A DNA stretch of 54,103 bases from Pseudobacteroides sp. (GCF_036567765.1 NZ_DATCTU010000079.1:1-54103), one strand, 5' to 3'; positions 8,088 to 18,243 are shown, counted from the stretch's first letter. A program made the numbers and translations. The notes: a model not told the origin generated them from the sequence alone.

Positions 8088-8147
8088 TTACAATAAAATT
8101 GTATTATATAATAAAGTATAGTTTATAACATTACACTTTTATTGTAA
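8088..8147. repeat. 11-bp inverted repeat downstream of the maturase
   Basis: The 11 bases at 8088-8098 are the exact reverse complement of 8137-8147, 38 bases apart. The left arm can alternatively fold on itself (TACAAT/ATTGTA at 8089-8103). It is very AT-rich with only a short T run, so it would be a weak terminator at best or a pair of competing folds ahead of the GH9 gene. Confidence 0.35.
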
Positions 8148-8327
8148 TTTTACTTGCGGATAATCCTATTATATATTCTCTATTTAATGCATTTTTCTAA
8201 GTTTTTTCTGTAGATATCTTTATTATCCATTTTTAGGAATATAAAATCAAATGAAGGGAGGCGAAATATTTTTTTGTTCCGCAAGATAAAAATAGAAAAA
8301 ACATAAAATTAGGAGGTATAAGTGTAA

Positions 8328-10562
8328 ATGAATATTTTTAAGGAAAAGAGAAAATCGCTAATATCGCTGTTATTAGCAGTAATACTTGTTTTGCCAACTG
8401 TATTCTCATCGTCTGTTATTGAGGCAGCGGCTGGTTTTAAGATTTTTGGCTATGTTAAAACTGATGTTTCCTCTACCGTTTCTGTTCTTCAAGGAATAAA
8501 AGTTGAGCTTGGGTCAGGCTATTGGGCGGCAACCGATCAAAACGGTTATTTTGAAATAACTGGTATTCCAAGCGGTTCATACACTATGAAAATATCCAAA
8601 CCCGGCTTTTTAAAAAGAAATGCTTCCTTAAACGTAAACTCGGATATAAGAGTTTCTACACAAGCAAATGCTGCTATATTATGGGCAGGTGACTTTAATC
8701 AGGATGACAGTGTAAATATGTCGGATGTTATCGAGATTTCCAAAGCCTTTAATGCAAGAAGCGGCGATGTCAAATACAACCCTAACTGCGATATTGACAA
8801 TGATGGCTCTATAAATATGCAGGAGGTTATATTCATCGCAACAAGATTTAACAAAACAAGTGCAGACTATCCGGCCTTAACTCCTGAGTTATTGCCTACT
8901 CAGCCTTCAAACACGCCAACAAACACCCCTACAAATACTCCTACAAGCACACCCAAGCCTACTTTACCTCAGGTAACCATACCTGGCAACTTACAGGTAA
9001 ACAGCAATATTCGTATTAATTCAATAGGATACCTGCCTGACCAGGAGAAGATAGCTACTATTACAGTTTCCACTTCAAATTTCTACATAGTTAAAACAGG
9101 CGGTTCCACGGTGTTTGCCGGCACTGCAAAGCCTATGACCGACAGTGATTCTAAACAGCAGGTATGGATTGCAGATTTTTCCGGAGTAACTGATCCAGGT
9201 ACTTATTATCTTGCTATACCAAGTATAGGAAAAAGCGTTGACTTTAAGATAGCTGAAGACCTTTATAATAATCCTTTTAAAGATGTAATGACGGGATTAT
9301 ACCTGATGAGATGCGGAACCAGCGTATCAGCTACTTTTAACGGTCAGACATTTTCACATAACGCCTGCCACACTAATGACGGTACCCTTGATCCAAAGAT
9401 AGGCTCAGGAAAGAAGGATGGTGTAGGCGGATGGCATGATGCAGGCGATTACAACAAATATGTTGTTAATGCAGGTATATCGGTTGGCTCTATGATTCTT
9501 GCCTGGGAACAGTTTGGAGACAAAATAAAGAACATGAAGCTAGTCATGCCGGAAAACTCCAATACAATGCCTGATTTCCTTGATGAAATTAAATTTGAGA
9601 CAGACTGGCTTCTTAAAATGCAGTATCCCGACAACAGCGGAAAAGTTAGTCATAAGCTTACAACAAAGGGTTTCGGAGGGTTTATACCTCCCGAGCAGGA
9701 AAACACCGAAAGGTTTTTTACACCATGGGGCAGTCCTGCAACAGCTGATTTTGTTGCAATGATGGCTGCTGCAGCACGAATATTCAAGCCTTATGATTCG
9801 GCTTATGCAGATAAATGCTTGCAGGCCGCTAAAAAGAGCTATGATTTCCTTAAGGCAAACCCTTCAAACACAAACCCTGATCAGAGCGGCTACACAACAG
9901 GAGGATACGATACAACGGATGACGATGACAGGTTATGGGCTTCAGTAGAAATGTGGGATACTACAGGAGACAGTGTCTACCTTACCGACTTTGAAAACAG
10001 GGCAAAGAATCAAACCAAAAAGGTTGATTTTGATTTTGACTGGGGGAATGTTAAAAACCTGGCGATGTACAAATACCTGTTATCAACAAGAACAGGGAAG
10101 GATCAAGCCTTATACAATACAATAAAAGACGCCCTTATATCACAGGCAAATACCGCAGTAACAACAAGAAATTCCCATGGATTTGGAAGACCTCTTGGAA
10201 CTGCATACTATTGGGGATGCAACGGAAGTGTTGCAAGGCAGACGATGCTTCTTCAGGTTGCAAACATTCTGTCCCCTAATAAAGACTATATAAACACAGC
10301 ACTAGATGCTATCGGGCACTTATTTGGCAGGAACCAATACGGACGTTCATATGTAACCGGTATGGGTGTTAATCCTCCAATGAATCCTCATGATAGAAGG
10401 TCTGGCGGAGATAATATAAAAGATCCATGGCCAGGATGTCTTGTAGGCGGTAGGCATACAGACAGACAATGGACTGATACACAGGATGATTACTATACAA
10501 ACGAAATTGCAATAAACTGGAGTACAGCTTTGATTTATGCACTTGCAGGCTTCACAAAGTAA
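8328..10562 (+). CDS. GH9 endoglucanase with N-terminal X-module and dockerin
   Basis: Secreted cellulosomal cellulase of 744 residues; AGGAGG is 11 bases before the ATG. Signal peptide 1-35 (cut after AAA). The X-module (carboxypeptidase-regulatory-like) spans about 37-118. The dockerin at 119-182 has two calcium repeats, SVNMSDVIEISKAFN and SINMQEVIFIATRFN. A T/P linker follows (190-215), then the Ig-like domain typical of GH9 (225-310) and the catalytic domain (315-742). Catalytic Asp residues are D371 and D374 in GWHDAGDY; the acid is E726 in NEIAINW; NPHDRRSGGD (686-695) also matches. Carrying the X-dockerin at the N-terminus is the reverse of the other enzymes here. It hydrolyses beta-1,4-glucan by inversion. 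Ends at a bidirectional terminator. Confidence 0.95.
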   Translation: MNIFKEKRKSLISLLLAVILVLPTVFSSSVIEAAAGFKIFGYVKTDVSSTVSVLQGIKVELGSGYWAATDQNGYFEITGIPSGSYTMKISKPGFLKRNASLNVNSDIRVSTQANAAILWAGDFNQDDSVNMSDVIEISKAFNARSGDVKYNPNCDIDNDGSINMQEVIFIATRFNKTSADYPALTPELLPTQPSNTPTNTPTNTPTSTPKPTLPQVTIPGNLQVNSNIRINSIGYLPDQEKIATITVSTSNFYIVKTGGSTVFAGTAKPMTDSDSKQQVWIADFSGVTDPGTYYLAIPSIGKSVDFKIAEDLYNNPFKDVMTGLYLMRCGTSVSATFNGQTFSHNACHTNDGTLDPKIGSGKKDGVGGWHDAGDYNKYVVNAGISVGSMILAWEQFGDKIKNMKLVMPENSNTMPDFLDEIKFETDWLLKMQYPDNSGKVSHKLTTKGFGGFIPPEQENTERFFTPWGSPATADFVAMMAAAARIFKPYDSAYADKCLQAAKKSYDFLKANPSNTNPDQSGYTTGGYDTTDDDDRLWASVEMWDTTGDSVYLTDFENRAKNQTKKVDFDFDWGNVKNLAMYKYLLSTRTGKDQALYNTIKDALISQANTAVTTRNSHGFGRPLGTAYYWGCNGSVARQTMLLQVANILSPNKDYINTALDAIGHLFGRNQYGRSYVTGMGVNPPMNPHDRRSGGDNIKDPWPGCLVGGRHTDRQWTDTQDDYYTNEIAINWSTALIYALAGFTK

Positions 10563-10615
10563 TTGAAGTATAATTCTTACAATTTTGCATCATTGATGTT
10601 GACTTAATAAATTAG

Positions 10616-10646
10616 AAGGCTGTTGGACAATCACCAACAGCCTTTT
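10616..10646. terminator. Bidirectional Rho-independent terminator
   Basis: AAGGCTGTTGG (10616-10626) pairs perfectly with 10634-10644 around a 7-nt loop, with a TTTT stretch at 10643-10646. It separates the GH9 gene from the convergent histidine kinase gene. Confidence 0.85.
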
Positions 10647-10666
10647 AATTTAACGTATTAACATTT

Positions 10667-13411
10667 TTAGCCAATATAAATATCGGAGAACTCAATTGCT
10701 ACTGAATGAGTTATCCGATCGTTTGTTTGTTTCTTTAGGGTTGGTATGCTTTCTGCTTTTATTTTGGTCTCTATAGGAAGTGATAATGTAAAAGTACTTC
10801 CCTCATGTATTTTACTATCTACAGATATAGTACCTCCCATAACATTTATAAGGGATTTTACCAGATACAGTCCAATACCTGTGCCTTCAGCCTGTCTTGT
10901 CAATGAGCTGTCAACCTGCCCAAAGCGTTCAAATATTACATCCATTTTATTTGGTGGTATGCCAACACCTTCATCTTTTACAATTACAAAAATATTATTC
11001 TCGTTACAAGTTACTTGAACATAGACTGATTTGCCTTTTGGGGTAAATTTTATTGCATTTGATAATAGATTTAGTAAAATCCTTTCATATTTTTCACCAT
11101 CTATTGCAATTTCCTTATAACCTATATCAGAAGTAAATTCAAGGTTAATTTCCTTCTGATTTGCAAAAGCTTTTACTGATTGGGTTATTGCCTGAGTTAT
11201 AAATACAATGTCTATATTCTGGCTATGTACCTTTACGTGCCCTGCATAATACTTGGTTATATCAAGTAGGTTATTTACAAGTCTTATCTGCCTGAAAGAA
11301 TTAAGACGAATTCTTTGGATGTGCTTTTTGACCTTATCTGGTAATTCTTTGCTATAAAGATCATTTATAATCTGAACTGCAGCATGAATCACGCTAAGGG
11401 GCGTTTTAAATTCATGAGTAATTGTTGTTAAAAACTCATCTTTCATTTCTATTACATTCCTCAGTATCTCGTTCTTTTCACGCTCAGCTTTTAATAACTG
11501 TGCATTCTGATTTCTTAGTTTTTCTTCATATTCTACCATTTGAGTGATATCATGCTGAGACACAACTGCTGATACCAGATTATTGTCTTTGTCAAATACA
11601 GGTACAGCATTAACCTCAATTATTACACTTCTATCAGGGTGTCTGATAATCAACCTTTCGTTGCAAATTCTTTCACCTCTAACCACTCGGATTGAGGGTA
11701 AGTTTTCCATAGCTATGGGGTTATTATACATATCAAAACATTTTATATCACTATGAATATATTCGACTTTGGAATTAACACAAATATGAGGATATAGCCT
11801 GCGTGCTTCTGCATTGGCTCTGATAACACTGCCGGCCTTGTCAAAAATGATAATAGCATCGTTCATGTTTTCAATAGTGGCTTCCAACTGCTCTTTTTGC
11901 TTTATAATCTCCCGTTCCTTATTAACCAAATCTGTAATGTTCCTACAGCATAAGATCGACATTACAAAATTTCCGTTTTTATCAAAAATAGGTGTAGCAT
12001 TGGCATCAACATATAATTCTAAGTCCTTGTGCTTTATGATATACTTGAAATTGTTGATTTTTTCACCCCTGGATGATCGCTTATGGGGCATTTCATCTAA
12101 AGGAATGGGTTTATGCTCTAAATTCAGATACTGAATGGTACCAAATTGATGTTCCAGATTTCCATTATCAGGAGGTATACTGAGGATATCCTTTGCTATA
12201 TAATCAGCTACAGGATTTGTGGCAAGAATGTTCCCTGCTTTATCAGAAACTATAAGAGAATCGGATATTGTTTCAAAAACAGTCTCAAGCATTTCCTTTT
12301 TATCCCTTATTTCCTGTTCGTGCTTATATTTTTCAGTAATATTTCTTAAACATAATATTGCTGAAATAATTTCTCTATCAGCACCATAAATGGGGCTGCC
12401 GTTCAAGTTGAAATATGTAGTAAAATTAGGCCTTTCCACTCTAATCACAACATTTTGAATTTCCTCACCCTGAAGTATTCTAGTGCTTGGAATATTATCT
12501 TCTGTGATCTCAATGCCGCTTTGGTCGTAGTATATGGAATTCAATGCAATTTTACCGCCAGGACCTTTAATACCTAATTCAAGTGCTGTTTTTTTTGCGT
12601 GCTTATTGTAATATTCATAATTTCCATCCTTATTGATTATTAATAAAGCATCGTTCATATTTTCAGTTATAAGCTTTAATTGCTGCTCTTTACGCTTTAA
12701 TATTCTATTTTTTTCTTGAATAGATATTCTATTTACAACCCTTTCAGTCACATTAATAGAGTTGACTATGAAATACTTTATTTTTCCACAATCATACATT
12801 GGCACAATAGAAAAATCCCAATATGTAACCCCTTTTTCACACTTATCATTCTTTAATTCATCGGCATAAAACGGTTTACCCGTACTAATAAGAGATGATA
12901 GAATATTTTCCATAAAACTACCTTTAAAATACACAAAAAATTCTTCTGCCCTTTTTCCAATACAGCTTTCTTTATTGCAGGGTTCACCGAGAAATTCAAT
13001 AAATGTCTTGTTAGCTTTAAGTAGTATTAAATCCTGAGCGGAATAAATTGCAACACCTGATTTATGTAGATATTCTATGTAAGAGAACTTTTCTTCAATT
13101 CTAGTATGAGGCTTTTCAATTATGGTAATTAATTTTTCGTTATTGATTGATTGTATGATGATATCTACTTCCCTAGGATCAAAATTTTTAGTAAATATAT
13201 AAGAGTTCATAGATGTGTTCATAATTTTACCAATATCTACATTTGCTCTTAGCAAGTATTCCCAAATGTGTTGAATACTCTTATTTAATATATCTGCTTT
13301 AGAATATCCAGATAACTGAAGGAACGAATTACTTACATCGATAGCCTCATTTTCACGTATCAAAATGTAAGGTGTCGTGTTTAAATTATCTGTATCAAAA
13401 CTACTGATCAC
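10667..13411 (-). CDS. Cytoplasmic multi-PAS sensor histidine kinase
   Basis: 914 residues with no signal peptide or membrane segment, so the signal is probably intracellular. About five PAS-type domains occupy 8-100, 112-230, 243-365, 375-500 and 510-640; several share NMNDA(L/I)(L/I)I and (C/S)xxNIT motifs, showing tandem duplication. The HisKA box is ITHEFKTPLS (about 663-672) with the phospho-acceptor His. The ATPase has NLLSNAIKFTP, DEGVGIP, ERFGQVD and TGIGLYLVK. A short C-terminal tail ends in FSDIYIG. No response regulator is adjacent, so it is an orphan. Ligand unknown. Confidence 0.92.
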   Translation of the reverse strand: MISSFDTDNLNTTPYILIRENEAIDVSNSFLQLSGYSKADILNKSIQHIWEYLLRANVDIGKIMNTSMNSYIFTKNFDPREVDIIIQSINNEKLITIIEKPHTRIEEKFSYIEYLHKSGVAIYSAQDLILLKANKTFIEFLGEPCNKESCIGKRAEEFFVYFKGSFMENILSSLISTGKPFYADELKNDKCEKGVTYWDFSIVPMYDCGKIKYFIVNSINVTERVVNRISIQEKNRILKRKEQQLKLITENMNDALLIINKDGNYEYYNKHAKKTALELGIKGPGGKIALNSIYYDQSGIEITEDNIPSTRILQGEEIQNVVIRVERPNFTTYFNLNGSPIYGADREIISAILCLRNITEKYKHEQEIRDKKEMLETVFETISDSLIVSDKAGNILATNPVADYIAKDILSIPPDNGNLEHQFGTIQYLNLEHKPIPLDEMPHKRSSRGEKINNFKYIIKHKDLELYVDANATPIFDKNGNFVMSILCCRNITDLVNKEREIIKQKEQLEATIENMNDAIIIFDKAGSVIRANAEARRLYPHICVNSKVEYIHSDIKCFDMYNNPIAMENLPSIRVVRGERICNERLIIRHPDRSVIIEVNAVPVFDKDNNLVSAVVSQHDITQMVEYEEKLRNQNAQLLKAEREKNEILRNVIEMKDEFLTTITHEFKTPLSVIHAAVQIINDLYSKELPDKVKKHIQRIRLNSFRQIRLVNNLLDITKYYAGHVKVHSQNIDIVFITQAITQSVKAFANQKEINLEFTSDIGYKEIAIDGEKYERILLNLLSNAIKFTPKGKSVYVQVTCNENNIFVIVKDEGVGIPPNKMDVIFERFGQVDSSLTRQAEGTGIGLYLVKSLINVMGGTISVDSKIHEGSTFTLSLPIETKIKAESIPTLKKQTNDRITHSVAIEFSDIYIG

Positions 13412-13563
13412 ATTTAAGCCTCCAATACTTTATAAATGATCTATATATAACTTTGAACCACTATTGTGGTAATAAGTAGTATTTTACTTTAATTTAGATA
13501 AAAAATCCATAAATTTTATATAATAATTGTTGTGCAGAATACACTATAATATGCCACACATCG

Positions 13564-13588
13564 AAAAGGGAGCTTTTTAAGCTCCCTT
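13564..13588 (-). terminator. Rho-independent terminator of miaB
   Basis: AAGGGAGCTT (13566-13575) pairs with 13579-13588 around TTT. On the minus strand TTTT follows the stem. It is 45 bp downstream of the miaB stop. Confidence 0.75.
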
Positions 13589-13632
13589 AATAGAAATTTG
13601 TATCATTATAATTGAAATCCCCTTGAGATTCG

Positions 13633-15078
13633 TTACCATGATATGACTTCGCCTTCTAAAGACCATGTCTGAGTGCCTGTAACTTTCACCTTGACAAGCT
13701 TACCAACAAGCTCTTTACTTCCTTTAAAATTGACAATCTTATTGGTTCGGGTTCTTCCGGTGTAATTCCAGATACTGTTTTTGCTTAGTCCTTCAACAAG
13801 CACTTCTTCTGTTCTTCCTAAAAGGGTATCGTTTATTTCTTTGCTAATTTTGTTCTGAACCTCTAAAAGCTTCTCGAACCGTGATTTTTTAACATCTTCA
13901 CTTACCTGATCGGCACTTTTTGCTGCTGGTGTGCCTGTTCTTCTCGAATAAAGGAATGTATATGCAAAATCAAACCTTACCTTCCTTAATACATCCAGCG
14001 TTTCTTCAAAATCTTCTTCTGTTTCGCCGGGGTAGCCCACAATAATATCTGTTGTAAGTGCAATACCCGGCACCTTTTCTTTTATTTTGCCAATTAGATT
14101 AATATAATCTTCCTTTGAATATTTACGGTTCATGTCCTGGAGTATTCTAGAGCTTCCTGCCTGAATGGGAAGATGGAGATGCTCGCATACCTTGTCTAAA
14201 TCCCTGAAAGCCAGGATAATATCCTCGGTCAGATCCTTCGGGTGGGATGTCATAAACCTTATCCTTTCTATCCCCTCCACGCTGTTTATCTCTTTGAGCA
14301 GGTCTGCAAAGCTTACTCTGTCTGCAAAATCCTTTCCGTAGGAATTTACATTCTGCCCTAATAAGGTTATTTCCATAAAATTATTCCGGCCGAGCTCCTG
14401 CACCTCTTTTACTATATCATCTGTGCTCCTGCTTCGCTCTCTTCCACGGACATACGGCACGATACAGTATGAGCAGAAATTATTACAGCCATACATAACC
14501 GTTACCCATGCTTTTATAGAATCTTTTCGTTCTATTGGCAAGCCCTCTGCTATTGATCCGGGTGACTCGTCTACATCTATAACTGAAGAATCACTATTTA
14601 TCGCTCTATTGAGAAGCTCAGGAAATTTATATAAATTGTGGGTACCGAAGACTATATCTACATGCCTGTATTTTTTCTTTATTGTTTCAACAACATGGCC
14701 TTGCTGCATCATGCATCCGCATATGGCTATAATCTTTTCCTGATTATCTACCTTCTGCTTTTTAAGGGCTCCCAAATGTCCATAAACCTTTTCCTCTGCA
14801 TTCTCCCTTACACAGCAGGTATTAAAGATAACCATATCACTTTCTTCACTGTTTTTTCCTTCGCCGTATCCCATTTCTGAAAGCATTCCCCAAAGCCTCT
14901 CGGAGTCGTTTTCATTCATCTGGCAGCCAAAGGATTGTAAATACACCAGCCTTTTTCTTCCGGACTTTATTTCATATTCAGCATTAGCTTCCTTTATAGA
15001 TTCCATGTATTGATATTGCCTAGCTATTTCTTCAGCGGAAACCTGTATTTCCTTTTTGTTTTCCGTACCTTTATTCAT
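13633..15078 (-). CDS. miaB: tRNA-2-methylthio-N6-dimethylallyladenosine synthase MiaB
   Basis: Methylthiolates i6A37 in tRNAs reading UNN codons, using two Fe-S clusters and SAM. The UPF0004 domain contains QSFGCQMNENDSER and FNTCCVRENAEEK (cluster cysteines). The radical SAM motif is CNNFCSYCIVP, with GRERSR next to it, and a TRAM domain ends the protein (EVLVEGLSKN onward). I chose the ATG at 15078 (481 residues) because GGAGG lies six bases upstream; a start eight codons earlier lacks a site. Single-gene unit with its own terminator. Confidence 0.95.
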   Translation of the reverse strand: MNKGTENKKEIQVSAEEIARQYQYMESIKEANAEYEIKSGRKRLVYLQSFGCQMNENDSERLWGMLSEMGYGEGKNSEESDMVIFNTCCVRENAEEKVYGHLGALKKQKVDNQEKIIAICGCMMQQGHVVETIKKKYRHVDIVFGTHNLYKFPELLNRAINSDSSVIDVDESPGSIAEGLPIERKDSIKAWVTVMYGCNNFCSYCIVPYVRGRERSRSTDDIVKEVQELGRNNFMEITLLGQNVNSYGKDFADRVSFADLLKEINSVEGIERIRFMTSHPKDLTEDIILAFRDLDKVCEHLHLPIQAGSSRILQDMNRKYSKEDYINLIGKIKEKVPGIALTTDIIVGYPGETEEDFEETLDVLRKVRFDFAYTFLYSRRTGTPAAKSADQVSEDVKKSRFEKLLEVQNKISKEINDTLLGRTEEVLVEGLSKNSIWNYTGRTRTNKIVNFKGSKELVGKLVKVKVTGTQTWSLEGEVISW

Positions 15079-15163
15079 TTCGTTCCTCCATATTGAATTC
15101 ATTCATGTCTAATTACCTTTGAATTCAAGTATTTGTATCATTATTATCACCATATTATAACAC

Positions 15164-15193
15164 AAAAATAGCAGGTGAAAATACCTACTATTT
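15164..15193 (-). terminator. Terminator of the ROK kinase gene
   Basis: AAATAG-AGGT and ACCT-CTATTT form an interrupted 10-bp stem (15166-15193). On the minus strand it runs into TTTTT. It lies 43 bp beyond the stop of the ROK gene. Confidence 0.65.
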
Positions 15194-15235
15194 GAGTAAA
15201 GCTATAGTATTGTTTATATACTTGAAATTATGGTA

Positions 15236-16219
15236 TTAAATCAATACATTGCTGTGAAGGGCCATATTCTTATAAACGCCAAGCATTGCAGCACCTATTA
15301 TTACAGATGCACTTCCTGTTTGTGCCAGTGTAATCTCCGTCTGGCGAACCTGCTGGCAGTATACTTTGCTGTTTACCATCTCTTTTAAAGGTTTTAGGAA
15401 ATAATCCCCTTCTTTTGCAATCTGTCCGGCTATAACTATGACCTCAGGCTGAAGCATGTTTATTATGTTCACAAGCCCTTCGGACAAATAGAATAAATAT
15501 TTGTTTATAACTTCCTTAGCTGTAATATCTCCCTTTTTAGCTGCTTCAAATATGATGTGTTCGGTTAATTTGCCATAATCGTTTTCAGTGAGCTGATTAA
15601 TAAGGGATTCCGGACATTTGGAAGCTGCCTCAATTGCTTGATTTATAAGTGCTGTGGCTGAAGCATATGATTCCCAGCATCCGTTTCTTCCGCATGTGCA
15701 CTTTAATCCGTCAAAACTTACTACCATGTGCCCCAACTCAGCTCCTGCATAATTAAATCCGCTATATACCTTGTTGTTTATAATTATTCCTCCACCTATC
15801 CCGGTACCTATCCTGATGGTAACAGAATAGTCTATATCTTCTGCAGCACCTGCGACACTTTCCGCCAATGCAGCACAGTTTGCATCATTCTCAACATACA
15901 CAGGAAGATTAATATACTTTTCAATTTCAGCCCTTAAGGGAATGTTATGAAAATTCAAAGTGTAGTTTCGGACAATTATTCCATTTTTTGCGTCCGGTGT
16001 GCCTGGACACCCCACTCCAATATATTTGACATTTCTTATATCGATGTCTTCCTTATCCAAAACTTCCATAATGAGTTTGGCAGTATCCTCAACTATTTTT
16101 GTATATGGTCTTTCCTTTATAGTAGGAATAGATTCTTTTCTAAGTAGTTTTCCGTATTTATCAACAACACCGACTAATATATTTTTTACCCCAAGTTCAA
16201 CACCAACAAAATATTTCAT
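15236..16219 (-). CDS. ROK-family sugar kinase (glucokinase-like)
   Basis: 327 residues with AGGAGG before the ATG. ATP-dependent hexose phosphorylation is expected. The phosphate-1 loop is GVELGVKNILVGVVD at the N-terminus. ENDANCAALAE holds the catalytic Asp, and IGTGIGGGII is the phosphate-2 loop. The zinc site is ELGHM...CTCGRNGCWE, diagnostic of ROK proteins. No helix-turn-helix precedes it, so it is a kinase and not a NagC/Xyl-type repressor. It would fit phosphorylation of glucose released from cellodextrins, though cellulolytic clostridia also use phosphorolysis. Substrate is inferred. Confidence 0.9.
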   Translation of the reverse strand: MKYFVGVELGVKNILVGVVDKYGKLLRKESIPTIKERPYTKIVEDTAKLIMEVLDKEDIDIRNVKYIGVGCPGTPDAKNGIIVRNYTLNFHNIPLRAEIEKYINLPVYVENDANCAALAESVAGAAEDIDYSVTIRIGTGIGGGIIINNKVYSGFNYAGAELGHMVVSFDGLKCTCGRNGCWESYASATALINQAIEAASKCPESLINQLTENDYGKLTEHIIFEAAKKGDITAKEVINKYLFYLSEGLVNIINMLQPEVIVIAGQIAKEGDYFLKPLKEMVNSKVYCQQVRQTEITLAQTGSASVIIGAAMLGVYKNMALHSNVLI

Positions 16220-16618
16220 TTTATAATCCTCCTGTTATAATGAAACATAATATTAAATGAATTAAAACAAATATTCCATTATTTTACACCGCTTTTAATT
16301 ACATTAAAAGTTATCAATATTTATATTTTTATTTTTTTCCTTAAGATATAATACTAGTTTTCCATTAATATTACAATAACTAAATTTAATGAAAAACATA
16401 AATAATCTATGATTTTAATTATTTGCAGAATTCAACATTAAAATTAAATAGAATTATATATTTAATATCGTCAATATTATTAAAATATATTAATTTCGAC
16501 AATATTGATTTTTTATCTTTTCATAACTCTGCAATTATTGTAAAATGATATTTATAGGCTTGTTTTAATAAAACAGTTTTATAAATAAAAGATATAAGAA
16601 CATAACGGGGGCATAAAC
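16220..16618. other. AT-rich intergenic region between divergent genes
   Basis: It must hold promoters for the ROK gene and the lipoprotein gene, but I see no convincing -35/-10 pair. CG(T/A)CAATATT occurs twice as a direct repeat (16469-16478, 16498-16507), and TCAATATT/AATATTGA form an inverted pair followed by six T (16471-16514). TGTTTT-AAT-AAAACA (16561-16575) is a small palindrome 45 bp before the lipoprotein start. No RNA gene is visible. Confidence 0.35.
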
Positions 16619-18118
16619 ATGAACAGGTTTTTTAAATCTTACTGCGTTATAGCATTATCAACTTTAATTTTGACGTCTTGCAGCGGCAAAAACAATAATG
16701 TTGCTTCTCCAACACCACTATCCAGCTCTAGTCAGGTAACAATACCGCAGTCAACTCCATCAACAGTATCCAGCGATTTACCCGATGCAACAGCTACAGC
16801 AGCTTCTGCAACTGAATCCTCTGCTCCAAAAAGTGCAACACCTGGATCAATAAATAAATTCTCAGATTTGTTTTCAATAGAACATATCTTAGACATACGA
16901 AAGGCTTCAGACAACACCTTTTACAATACTTCTCAGCTGCTTTTATATACCATAGCAGACTTGCTTACAAAAGCCGACAAGATTGATAACAACAATCCTG
17001 AGGATAGAGCAATTGCAGCAAAATTTGACAGAAAAAAATATGACTATGTGCTGCAGTTCGACGGTGCAAAACCGATTTTTGTTTCTATAAAAGACAGTAT
17101 TGTTTACTTTGATGGCGAGACTGAATATTACAGGTTGTGGGCAGACAGTAAAAAACTTTGGGAAAATATCACATTTGATACAACTAAGAAACTTGCCGAT
17201 ATCAAGGAAAAGGGTCTTGAAATCCAGGATAAAAGCTTTGATAGTGATATAAACGGAGATGGCAAAAAAGAAAAGATAAGCTTGGTCTATAAAGGCGGAA
17301 AAGGGTTTGATTTTAAAGGTGACCTTCTATTGAGGGTGGAAAACAGTGACGCTGTTGTTTTACCTCAAACCCAATGGCAGGTAAATCCCAAACGTACGAT
17401 AAGCCAGCCGCCGACAGTATATTTTATGCCACAAAAAGGCAGCAACAACAAAATTCTTATTGTTACCCTTACATGGTTCGCAGGATCAATTCAAACATCA
17501 GGGGATGTTTTTGCATATTCATTTAATAACGGTAAACTTACAGATCTTGATTTAAGGGCACCGCAAACAGTATTTAAGTATACAGGCGGAAACACTGTTA
17601 CTATGGAGTTCCCTCAAATAAAATCAAGCCAGGTAGTAAAATTTGATCAGCCTGGCTATGAAAGACTGATAGAAGAAGGTAAAGCTCTTAAAGATTTATT
17701 CAATGATCCAAATGCCTTTTCAAACAGTCCTCTGTACTTCAAGCTTGAAGATTATGATGGAGACGGTATAAACGAACTGTGCAGTATGTCAACTCTCATG
17801 TTTGAGTCTCTGGGAAAAATGAGTATGGGATTCCAGTATACATTCTATAAAGGCAGCAACGATAAGCTTGGTCCTGTGAAGGTCATCATCGCTCCACCTT
17901 TTATTGATGATGACAATGATTCACAAATAGAAAGACTTATAATGGGCTATATTTTCGAATATAATCATCTAACATTCATTAATGATGAAATTAAGGATTC
18001 GTGGTATAAGCCATCAAATAAATACAAGAAAAATGAGATAGCAAGCTGTATAAACAGGATGATTAGTGAAAATAAGCTTTATAAAAAAGGAAATAATGTT
18101 TATGTAAAAACAAATTAA
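16619..18118 (+). CDS. Surface lipoprotein with calcium-loop segments
   Basis: 499 residues. Lipoprotein signal peptide with lipobox LTSC (C21), a Ser/Thr/Pro-rich linker (about 28-78), then a ~420-residue extracellular region I do not recognise. Two DxDxDG-type calcium loops resembling FG-GAP/EF loops are visible: DSDINGDGKKEK (near 208) and LEDYDGDGINE (near 382). Similar linkers occur in the cellulases here, which suggests an exposed cell-surface protein, perhaps sugar-related. The start is preceded by a GGGGG site. Single-gene unit with its own terminator. Confidence 0.75.
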   Translation: MNRFFKSYCVIALSTLILTSCSGKNNNVASPTPLSSSSQVTIPQSTPSTVSSDLPDATATAASATESSAPKSATPGSINKFSDLFSIEHILDIRKASDNTFYNTSQLLLYTIADLLTKADKIDNNNPEDRAIAAKFDRKKYDYVLQFDGAKPIFVSIKDSIVYFDGETEYYRLWADSKKLWENITFDTTKKLADIKEKGLEIQDKSFDSDINGDGKKEKISLVYKGGKGFDFKGDLLLRVENSDAVVLPQTQWQVNPKRTISQPPTVYFMPQKGSNNKILIVTLTWFAGSIQTSGDVFAYSFNNGKLTDLDLRAPQTVFKYTGGNTVTMEFPQIKSSQVVKFDQPGYERLIEEGKALKDLFNDPNAFSNSPLYFKLEDYDGDGINELCSMSTLMFESLGKMSMGFQYTFYKGSNDKLGPVKVIIAPPFIDDDNDSQIERLIMGYIFEYNHLTFINDEIKDSWYKPSNKYKKNEIASCINRMISENKLYKKGNNVYVKTN

Positions 18119-18168
18119 CATTGGTGTAGCAGAGAATACACCATAATTTCCTAGATATCAAAATAATA

Positions 18169-18210
18169 AAACAATGTCCTTCCTGAAAATCCAGGCAGGA
18201 CATTGTTTTA
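18169..18210. terminator. Bidirectional Rho-independent terminator
   Basis: AAACAATGTCCT (18169-18180) pairs with 18197-18208, with an inner CCTG/CAGG stem, and the flanks supply T runs on both strands. It separates the lipoprotein gene from the convergent DUF3892 gene. Confidence 0.85.
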
Positions 18211-18243
18211 TTAACTTAATAAGTTATTAAACATAGGGGAAAA

